From positions 28,167,570 to 28,231,569 of the forward strand of contig CM069459.1 of assembly GCA_035610835.1 (NCBI GenBank): a stretch of DNA of 64,000 nucleotides, written 5' to 3'. The notes below the pieces were generated by a model, which was given only the letters and a program-made list of their open reading frames with translations, was not told the origin of the DNA and did not search any database. Positions 20,529 through 32,500 of the stretch are shown in pieces (the first letter of the stretch is position 1; each line of letters begins with the position of its first letter). The position numbers and the translations under genes are program-made. Source of the stretch: Ophiura sarsii (Eukaryota > Echinodermata > Ophiuroidea > Amphilepidida > Ophiuridae).

Positions 20529-23500
20529 GTGTGTAGCAAAGTTATAAAAAGGGAAACATAATTTTTTTTTAAAAAGTGTATCATATTTTTAATTAAAAAT
20601 AGGTCATATTGGACTAAATCATGGAATATTTATGAAATTGTATAAATTGGAACTTTTTCGAGAGTCCTCTACAATATTTTATTAGTGCTACCATAAGTAT
20701 TTACCAAGCTCATTGTTTTAAACTTGAAACGAATTTAGCTCCTTGACTAGCTGCAAGCTAATAGATTGTCCACATTGACATCTAATCTAAGAGTGAGGAA
20801 AATTATATGAACAGTGAGGGTTTTTTCAGAGCCATCATGGGGCAGTTCAATCATTTAGTAGACGAGGGGCATCAGCTTTTAATATATCATTAGACAAGGT
20901 AGCCCCAATAGTGTTTTTTGAGTATACATGTTACATGATTTATAGTTATTTGTTTTTGAAGAAGGCAAACATACATGTACATGTTTACAACTATTCACCT
21001 GTATTCATTCTGAACGTGTAGAAAGAAATGTTCCTGTCAAACTAGATCCAATGCACCGCCATTTTGTTTTTCCACCATGGGGACAAATTTGAAGGTATGC
21101 CATGTCGGTATTTTTTGGAAAATGTGGTAAGCATCCAGAAAGCATCGCTCTTTCCACATTTTTCAAACTGCCAGTGCGGAAAGAGACGCCCCACCGGTAT
21201 GTGGAAGAACGCGGCTGCCTATGTTCTTTTTCATGTAGTTCCGAAAAATACAGTACATACTTCTAAGTTCATAATGGAATCCGTTACATAAACATTAAAC
21301 AGGGTCTAGTTATTTTAATCTATGCTTTTATTACAGAGTTCTACACCAGCAGATCCATCAAATGATAGCAACCAGGCTGATGATGTAGCAATACCACAAG
21401 TAATGGAGGACAGTCAGCATGAGATGGCTGATGGAGAGATGGAGGAGGAACAGATGGAAATTGGAGGTATGTAGGGGAGATGGGGATTACTTGGAATACA
21501 ATTTATATATTCTCGTCAGTCTCATATTGGCGAGCCATCTTACTGAAGCAAATGATATTCAGTGTGAGATGGCTGATGGAGAGATGGAGGAGGAACAAAT
21601 GGAAATTGGAGGTATGTAGGGAAGATGGGGATTACTTGGAATACAATTTATATATATTCTAGTCAGTCTCATTGGCGAGCCATCTTACTGAAACAAATGA
21701 TATTCAGTATGAGATGAGAGATGGAGGAGGAACAGATGGAGATTGGAGGTATGTAGGGGAGATGGGGATTACTTGGAACACAGGGTTGTATATTCTAGTC
21801 AGTCTCATATTGAAGAGCCATCTTACTGAAGCAAATGATATTCAGTATGAGATGGCCGATGGAGAGATGGAGGAGGAACAGATGGAGATTGGAGGTATGT
21901 AGGGGAGATGGGGATTACTTGGAACACTGGGTTGTATATTCTAGTCAGTCTCATATTGGCACCATCTTATTGAAGCAAATGATATTCAGTATGAGATGGC
22001 AGATGGAGGAGGAACAGATGGAGATTGGAGGTATGTAGGGGAGATGGGGATTACTTGGAACACAGGGTTGTATATTCTAGTCAGTCTCATATTGAAGAGC
22101 CATCTTACTGAAGCAAATGATATTCAGTATGAGATGGCCGATGGAGAGATGGAGGAGGAACAGATGGAGATTGGAGGTATGTAGGGGAGATGGGGATTAC
22201 TTGGAACACTGGGTTGTATATTCTAGTCAGTCGCATATTGGCGAGCCATCTTACTGAAGCAAATTAATCCAGTCCGCATGAGATGTCTGATGGAGGAGGA
22301 ACAAATAGAATAAATTGGAGGTGATTAAGATACTATTTACCCAGTGTCGCGTTGCTAAGTACTCCACACTTTGCAGAATTTGCTATACAAACTAAAATTT
22401 GAATTTGACAACAATTTGCTACGCAATTGTTTTCATGAAAATCGATCACTGGCAGGTGATATGTAAGTAGTCTAGTCAATTCCAAATTGGCAAGCCGTTT
22501 TACTGCAGCAAATTAATTTTATGAGACTCGAATAACGCCAACAGAGTGCACTATTTCCAAACACCAAAAGTATGTGCCTTAAAATTATTTTGCCCCCCTG
22601 GTCGACATGTTGGAGTATTGCACATAGAAATTGTCTTTTTTTTTAGGAAATTAAAAACGATATCATAAATGTCCCCAAAATTAACATTGCATAGCTGGTT
22701 GTCTTAAGTCATTGTTTTACATCGGGTGTTTTGTTTAGTTACAATTTTTTGTTAGTTACATACATTGTACCTAGTTAACTGATGTGGAAGTCCTCATTGG
22801 ATCTATCATCTTATGCATTTAACTTTTAAGCTGATGGTCTCAAGTAGTAGGTTCAGGTCTATCACAGATACAATTAAAGCACACTTACATGCTCATACCA
22901 CTGTGTGAAATTATGTTGCCAATGCCGATGTTTCCTTTCTTATAATTCATGCATCATTAAACTCTTCCACTGTTTCTTAGATGATTCTTCAAGTAGTAAT
23001 GAAGATGAGACAGTTGCTGAGGATGACAGTGGGGACGACATATTTGATCAGAAAGACGAGGAAGACAAGGCAGATGAGACTGTTAATCAGGATGAAGTAG
23101 ATGGAGAAAATAGAGTATGTGGTAAATTAGAAAATTAATTAGTTAGCCCTTTTCACAGATTAGGTTAGTCCACTCCAGCTTGCTACTGTTCCAATGTGAT
23201 GATCTTCAGAATATATTTGGTTTCTTGATCATTGATTATACTGACTAAACTTTACATTTGATGATGCTCCCATTGGGCCAATCAGTGCCGTTCCCACATA
23301 TTGTTGGTCAAAAGTTTGTCAAAGGTTGTGAGAATCCATTAAGATTCTTGCAAGGATTTTGCAAGAATCTATGGATTCTCCTCCATTCAAATAATGTGAT
23401 AGAAAGATTATCTACGAGAATTTGATTCTCGCAACTTTACTGGCGGGAATATTTGCAAGAGTGAATTCTCCTCAAATTTCTGGCCCTTTGTCTGTAGATA

Positions 23501-26500
23501 ATGTTTGAATAATGTTACACTATTATACACAGGCTGCTTGCAGTGGAGATGAACACATGGAAGATCCTGCAGAAAACCCAGATGGAGATGGCCAAGAGGA
23601 GGAGGAGGAAGGAATTGACAAAGAGGAGGAAGAGGAAGGAAATGACCAAGAGGAGGAAGGAAATGACCAAGATGAGGAAGAGGAAGGAAATGACCAAGAT
23701 GAGGAGGAGGGAGCAAATGACCAAGAGGAGGAGGAAGAAGAAGCAAATGACCAAGAGGAGGAGGAAGAAGAGGAGGAGGGAGACAATGGTGCAAGGGATG
23801 ACCAAGAAGAACAAGATGATGAGATTGCAGAGTTAGGGTAAGATATTCATAACTATGAATCAATTTGATAAATGGTCTCCACATTTATACTCATTGATTT
23901 TATAAGGTTACTATCCAGCATTATTTGGATCTCTACTCGAAAGTGCCTTCAAACTCTTCTTCCTGAATGATTTATATCAGTCCTGAACTTCCCCAATTTC
24001 AATCTCCTGAACTCCCATCATTCAAGTTACTAAAGCTTCGGTTTGTTCGAAATTGTCACTTCCGTGAATGCCTACTGCATAAGATTTGCTCATATTCATA
24101 GTGCTACTTAAGCAAAGGACCAAGTCATTGATTCTTTTGTCTTTCCCTATTATACAGATTCCGAGATCTACAGACTCCTACATTTGAAGATGAGAACACT
24201 GATGACATGACACCACCAAGACGCAAATCCAAACCTGTGAAGCAGAGAAGACGCAGCAGAAATGCCGCTGGCAGACAACCAAACCGTAAGCTGGCATTTT
24301 CATCTCCTCCCACTGGTAATTTGATGATAAAATTTCTACATGATCAGGGCTTCAAATTTGCAGTCTTTTGGGAAATCTGTTTTGATTCTCACAAATTATT
24401 TTAGTTGAAAATCTGTAAATTCCTGCTAAAATCAGTGTGTAGACGAATCATGTGTAAAAGATTCTGACTCTCACTAAGAACTTTTCACAAATCATGGCTT
24501 CTTAGATAATGAATGCAATCAATTCATTTTTTTTAATTCATTTTTTCAACAATGATGGATCTGAATGCTTTAAGGCACCACAATATTTTTTAAGGTTTTT
24601 GCCAAAACAATTTTGAAAGAGCATATGACAAGTTTATCAGGAATCTACTTAGATATCTGAAATTGCTGTCTGTTAAGTATCCCACACGAATCTGTTTCTA
24701 AGATTCTCAACAAAATTTGAAGCCTTGATGATAAAAAGGTTTTCCAATCTGAATTTTACGTTTTTGTTTATTTTGTCATTGTGAAGATTTACACCCTTGT
24801 TATAATAATAGTATAATAGTTGGTGTCAGTACATGTACTCCTTGCTTTTATTTAGCAAAAGAACCCCCCCCCCCCCGAGACAACTTAAACAAGGCCAAAA
24901 ACATACAGGTATGTGCTAAACCTAATTATGATTTATTTGTTTATTCATTTTGAAATATTTTGTATTATCAAGTACAAAATAGCCTTAAAATAAAATCAAG
25001 ACAAATGCCCCAAAATGTATATTCAGTCCAATTAACCTCAATAATTTTGGTTTTTAACTCCTTTCCAGTGCATTATAGGAAGCTCTAAATATCTTCTGTG
25101 ATTATAACTTCCCATATTTTGTAAGAATAAAAGCTAGATATGCCAACTGGGTGGGAGAATAGTGCGATAAAACAGGGAGAAATAGTAGGGCAAGCAATGA
25201 GATTTGCTGTGCATTAAAACAATACCACACAGAAATGTACTGGGAAATATAAAACAACACAAATATAACGAAACAATCGACCCATATTTAATTTGGACAT
25301 ATATTTCCACTAACTGTGTTACTCACCTACAGAAACCAAGAAGCTATTAGGAAAGACAAAGTCCACGACCAGCCCAGAAACCAAGAAGTTATTAGGAAAG
25401 ACCAAGTCCACAACCAGCATTAAAGGAGGTCCATCTCGAAAGAAGAAACGTCTACAACAGCGAGATGTAGCAGAGACTGGTGTGTGGGTGCAGTGTATGA
25501 GCAGATCTTGTATGAAATGGCGCTATCTTACTTATATAACAGACCCATCTAAAGTACCGGATATTTGGATGTGTAAGATGAATACAGGTAAGAGGCCTTC
25601 AGCCCTTTTATGGCAAAAGGATGTATCTTATATGTACTTTCCTAATGATATACTTCCTTTTAACATGGATTGTGTTAAGGGGGATGTGCACCTTCGCATA
25701 GCCTCCGTAAAACTGCCGTAACTTCTTCATTATTCATTTAATCTTAATAGAAGTATACATTTTTTTGCAGGAAAGGGTTCAATGAATTCAACTATGATCA
25801 TGAAATTGACCATTTTGGAGAAAATTATAAAAAACATGTTTTTTGACCCATTTTAGGTTTGGAAAAGATAACTCAAAATATATTTTGTTACATTTTGTCA
25901 TACTAGTTTTATTATATTCCTCATGCAATTCCCTAGGAATCGTTTTTGTTATTTTAATTTTTACTTTATTATTTTTTGAATAACAGACCAAAAAGTGCCA
26001 AAAAACCTGTTTTTTAACCTCCAAAATCGTGAAAATCATGTTTTTTTGGTAAAAAATCATATTTTTTGGCACTTTTTGTTCGATAATTCAAAAAATAATA
26101 AAGCAAAAATTAAAAAAAAAAAACGATTCCTAGGGAATTGCATGAGGAATATAATTAAACTAGTATGATAAAATTTAACAAAATATATTTTGAGTTATCT
26201 TTTCCAAACCTAAAATGGGTCAAAAAACGTGTTTTTTATAATTTTCTCCTAAAATGGTCAATTTCATGATCATGGTTGGATTCATTGAACCCTTTTCTGC
26301 AAGAAAATGTATACTTTTATATAGATTTAATGAATAATAAAGAAGTTACGGCAGTTTTACGGAGGCTGTACCTGAAGGTGCACAGCCCCCTTAACTTGGT
26401 TTAATAATCCTCACTTAGGAAAAGGTTGCAACTTGTAAAGACAATAAAAGTAATATACTGCCTTTTATCACTACATGATTTATGGAGAAAAAAGCTAACT

Positions 26501-29500
26501 TTGAGCATGTAAAAAGGAAGGAAACTACATATAAGATACATTCTTTTGCTATAAAAGGGCTGCCTTAGACCTGAACAAAATGTTATATTGCCCTCATCAG
26601 TAACAAACCCGTGTAGCCGGCACTCACGATTGCCTACTATAAAATAAAAAAGGGATTAATTCTGTTATATCCTTCACAGAGGTATTCATAGTGCATGATT
26701 TTTAAGAACGACGCACACTACCGATGTAGTTTTTGGTTTTTGATAAAATCATTAGACTGCCTCATAAAACAAGAAATGAGTGCATTAAAAAACCTAAAAA
26801 ACCATTAAGAAGGCCTCTGGACCCCCATGCCATGATCCAGTGCACTTCGTTCGCTACACTTACACTGTTCGCCGGCAGTAAAATTAGCCGGCACTCAAAA
26901 TTTTCTAACTACATCCCTTTTAAAGGGTTAAATAAAACAATATTGGTGAGGTTTGTATGTGCAATGTATGAGCAAATTTATGAAATGGCGCTACGAAAGC
27001 TTCTGCCTGAATTCAAGAGTTTTATATTAAGGATCTTAAGGGCAGTGTCAACCCGGCACTTGTTTCAAAAATTGAATTTCATATTTCTCTATTATTTTAT
27101 ACTTTTATATGTATTCTATCATTACCATCATAAGTTACTAATCGGAAGCTATTATTTCCCGTTCTTTTGGGTGATTTTAAATTGTTGTTTTGGTAAGTTT
27201 GAGTCAGGAAAAGGCGCATAGTTATTTGGCGGGAATTTAAGCGGAGTTCCGCGATTTTCAAATGCTGCGACAGCTGTTCGATCATTGCGTCGCGCGCTGA
27301 AACTTCCCGCGCGTAATACTAGACGCGCCGCTTAATATCCGCGACGTAGACGCGAAAAACAAAAGAGCGCAAAACAATGTCTAAAATGTAAACAAAGGCC
27401 AATCTTACGATCATTTAAATTTCAGTTTTCTTCCAATTTCTTCACATTGTGACAATATAAATTGAATCTGATAGTTTATTATGATTGTTCATAATAGTAT
27501 ACTCGCTTTTTAGGTCACACGCCCGTGTGTTCCGTGAACATTTAGCTTTAAATGGTGGAAAATGTCAATATTTTTACTAAATCGATGTTTTCTAGAAGTT
27601 CAAATTTGAAGGAATTTTACGAATTTTCAGACAACATAACTAAAAATATATCAAACTATCAGGTAAGCTTTTACTACCATTGTGTAGAGGACTTTCAGCG
27701 CTAGGAGGCAATTTTTTATTTTTTTTATTATGGATTTTAAAATCGAGATATGCATCCATTTCTAGCATAATGTATGCAAAAAAACACGACTTTTATACTT
27801 TTCCGATGTTTTTAGCAATATTTCCAAAACCAAGCTTTATTTTGGAAAAAGAAAAAATTGCCTTCTAGACAAAGTTGTTTTGTTTACAAAAACGTATATT
27901 TGAACAAATTACCATTTTTTATTTTATAGTTATGCTGTCTGAAAAATTTGGGGTAAAAAAATCACTTTTTGGTTCATTTCTCAAAATTTAGTTTATTTGG
28001 TATCACATTGATATCACCATCGGATTCCTTATCAAATATCCTTTCTAAAAATGTATACTTTTGTGTACTTTTATTCAATATTCTCAAACTTAGAAGCAAA
28101 AGTTGATCATCAAAATAATAGGGTTGACACTTCCCTTAAAGGTAGATGACCCGATCACATTTTCGTAACACAGAATTATTTCAAACATACGGAGATTTTC
28201 ATATCATATGAAAGCTCGTATTTTTCTCATCATCATACTAAAATTTGACGGCCTAAATCGGTATAATTACGGAGAAATCGATGAAATAACGTAGAATTAC
28301 CGCGAATGGTGGTAACCACCGATATAGTTTGTGTACTACTCAATGGGTACAGTTCACAGCATCTTGTGCATCTAAAATAAGAACCATTAGAGCTATGCAA
28401 CTCAAACTTTGGAACACGACTTTTTAAGGATGACCTTTCATGTAGAATAGAAAACTTCTAGTTGAAAATCGGAACATCTACCTTTAAACGTTCATCTCAA
28501 TTTTGGCCTCGTAGTTAGCCCATTTTAATAACTGATCATTAGGATTTGTGCTATTTGGATGTCAGCAATAATTGGTGGCATTATACAAGCACAGCGAGAC
28601 AATGTCAGGGATATTTTCCTAACTCAAATGTGTGTCAACATATCTCAAAATGTTAAGAACATTTTATTATCAGCATGAAAAACATGCCAACAATGGCACA
28701 AGCTATTTTCTGTGACAAGTAGTCCTTTCCTAATGCAATCAGGACTATTAATATTAGCCGTCTTCATCTTCATTATATTGTTCTGTTTACATTTCTCTAC
28801 AGATGAACGATACAACAAATGTGACAAGACTGAACAAGACTACCAGGCTCTAGATTTTGTGTTCAATAAGTACACTGAGGGATCTATTGTATGGGCTAAG
28901 ATGGCAGGATACCCATGGTACGTGTAAAATTGAAATTGTGGAGGCTCAAGGTGTTTAGCCTCATTTTGTTTCTTTCAAAGAACCCTTTGAAATCTAAAGC
29001 AAGGGTTGTAATGTACAAATGCCCTTTATTGGGACAACCTTATGCTTAACACTTTCCACGCTGCTATTGGTTTTACCAATTGTTATACATAACAGATGTT
29101 TCGTTTTTATTTGTTTTCTAAAATTTAGTTTTAGGCAACAAAAAAAAAAGAGGTTGTGTTGCCCTCAGCGACCGACCCTAAAATCGTAAAAACTAGGGTC
29201 GCAATTTTTTAATTATTATTATTATATATATTTCTTGCTTGAAATGAATAAGTAAGCCAAAAATAAATGGTTTTTAGACTATTGTCACACTAGAAACATT
29301 AGTAAAATTTACATAGGGGCCTATACAAATTTTGTCTTGACATAAACCATATATTTTTCAGCTCAAAAAGAAATTGGAAAAAAAAATTGAAGAAAAAAAA
29401 TTCTGACCGACCGACCCGATTTTAAATTTTTGGCACTTGAGGGCAACACAACATTTTGTTGGCCTTATTAAAGCCATTTGATAATATATAAATGTTATGT

Positions 29501-32500
29501 TTTAAAATTGAAAGCTTGAATCACATACATTCAGTATTTTGCATTGTACGAGGGTCATTCAATAAGTTCTACCTCCTACCCCATAACTTTATTATTATAT
29601 GAGTCAGTCTTATCAAATATCACACGATTGTAGCTTGGAACCTCAGCTACAAACCCAATGTAAATTGATCTGAGTACTGGTTGTACTTTTCCGGACATGC
29701 AGTGAGATCCAAACCTCGATTTAGTGTGACGGAAACGGATGAAAAACAGCAAAATAGCGCCAAAGTACTTTTCAATTGGCCTATTGTAAGAGGCAAAACA
29801 TACCTATCGGTCAATTATAACCGTTCTAAATGTCAGATATCTCTTCAACAGACTGTAAACAATAAAGTTGACTGATTGGTTTGGAAAAAATATGCCCTCT
29901 GATCAGCGAGATCAAGGTCAGGACAACCATTCAGTTTACCCCTCCCCTAGAGAACCCTGTAAAAGTCATGTTTGACTTTCATGATAACTAAGCGATCTTC
30001 AATATATCGAACTAAATGGAGGGATTTAAAGTCTGTCAAAGCGATAATCTTCTATCATTGACTACCTGATTGACTACTCTGAAGGTTTTTTCTGTGTCCG
30101 TTGTCCAAAATCTCCCTCTGGCTTTGACCGCATCATAACAAAAGTAATACAGATATCAACTATCATTTACTACACATTTGTAGCTATGATTCGGAGCTAT
30201 AATCATGACAAATGTCATGAGATTGACATTAATATTAGCGATGTTATGATGGAGGAGGTAGAACTTATTGAATGACCCTCGTACATGTGTTATTTGTTAT
30301 TGTTGTATGTTTGTTGCTTTGTTCTTAGATTAGACATAGCAGTCCACTTACTATAGTCTGTGTCAAAGTACTATGGACATAATTCCAACATTGCTTACTT
30401 GCGTAAACTTGGATGTGCGTACTGGGCGCTTTCAAAAATGATTGGTCAATAGTGATAGCGCATTTATGATCTGGACGCAACTTCGCGAACAGCAACAAAA
30501 CATGCTTGCTTATAGCTTGAATTATGTCCATAGTATTAAAACAGTGACTATATACATAATTTGTTTACTTTTATAATTAATTGTTCTTATTAATCAGTTT
30601 AATTGTGTTTCTAGTTATTTGATCATTCATCAATAATTTTGGAGCGTGATGGAAATGGATCAGGTGAGTTATCAAGTGCATAGTGCCACAAGGCCCTATC
30701 TCTCTAATGGATATGGCTATTTGAGCCCAAATGGATATGGCTATTTGTACAACTGTTGTACAAATAACATGAGGATTTCTGTAATTTGTACAACTGCTGA
30801 GTTCGTATAGTCATGTAGGGTTCCCATTGAACTACCATCACATAAAAGAGAGTTGCACTCATCCAAATCACATAACAACAGTTGTACGAATTACAGCGAT
30901 ACCTTGCTAATTATTTGTACAATAGTTGTACAAATAGACTCGGCCATCTCTAATAGACCATTTCAAATCCGAAAATATACGATCGGCTCCGAATGTTTCC
31001 GATTAGCCGAGTGTTTGACACTCGGTTCCATGACCTGTCAGCTCCCGGCATTTCAGTTACAAAAACGAGTGAGATGAAAGAGATTTGGGGTAATATTTTC
31101 ACTTTTTACCGTCTGCTCGATACATTTGGAATTTGTCCGTCAGCGCCTTTGTTGATAAAAAAAACCAAAATAGTCTCGTTCCACGTTTTACTTCTCACGT
31201 GTGCACGGCTGCACGCGTGTATGCGAACATACTAAATCACTGAGGCGGACAACCAACTAGGACAATGCTGTGAATGCGATCAACTGTTGAGAAGAACGCG
31301 CAACGCACCTACTCCACGTGACCTGTTTTTCCGAAGATTTCTGATCTCAATTTGAAATGGTCTATTGCTGCCAGTTGTTATATGGTGTTGCATAATATAT
31401 GCTAAGTAATTGATAAAAAACTAAAGGTAACTCAAAGCAGCTATTGAAAATATGATATTTTCGTTCACATACCTTTTAGTGATGTGAAAGGTCACCATCT
31501 GTATTAGCTGCCATATATTATACACCTCTGTTGCTATATGGTGCACCATTGTAAAACTACAACCTTACACATGGCAGCCATTGTAGATAGTGCCTTGTGG
31601 CTTCAAACCCTTGTTATTATTATTTCCAACTTTCAATTTAGTTTTTATTTTACATTTTTAAAAAAAAGACAGGACCTAAGATGTCTAAGATATTTGACCC
31701 TAAATAACACACCTTTTGACCCACATCTTAGGAATAGGAACTCATAACTTCGCCCTCTCGCATGGAGTGTGGCACTTTAACACTTCAATTTTGGAAGTGG
31801 CACTTCACCAAAACCATTCGAGAATGCCTGGTCTACGAAGTGTTTATTACCATTGATTGTGGTGATGTGTGGATTTGTATATTTATTTTCAAAATTTGGA
31901 ATGGTTATGTATTACACTTAATACTGTAGCCTTTTCAATTTACGTTTTACGGGGAAAAGTGTATTATAAATATGTGGAGGGTATTCCCAAATTATGCTGC
32001 AAATTTAACATGTAAAGATTTAATATGGAACCAAGAGTAGATATTAGACCCCTAATCATCAATACCATTTAATTGTCTTAATTATTTCCTAGGTGGCCAG
32101 CCATGGTGGAAGAAGATCCAGATGTTGGGACTTTCCTGGAACTTGATGAAAATAACAAAATGCCTGTAAGCGTCCATTATTGTAAACTTTGTTTTTATCC
32201 CCCTGGTTTGTAAAACCAGAAGGGGATTTTGTCATCATGTCAATGTGCGTGCGTATGTGTGTATGTGTCTTTTGGTTAGCCTTTTTTTCCAAATGCTGTA
32301 TCTGTTGAAAGGATGGACGGATTGACTTCAAACCTTCAGTGATAGGTAGGCCATGGTCAAACACTGTAGCTGCTTGTTTGGGGGTCTAATTTGCAAAGGT
32401 CATCTGAGGTCAAAGGTCATCTAGAGGTCAAATCGTAAAAGTTGCCCGAATGCTGTATCTGTTGAAAGGATGGACGGATTGACTTCAAACCTTCAGTGAT

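Noticed and set aside
23408..23884. Minus-strand ORFs opposite ZCWPW1 exon 5
   Set aside because: Shadows of the GAG/GAA-rich coding repeat.
26733..27221. 162-codon ORF in a ZCWPW1 intron
   Set aside because: Hydrophobic low-complexity end, no domain, overlaps the CW-exon relic in another frame and repeat sequence.
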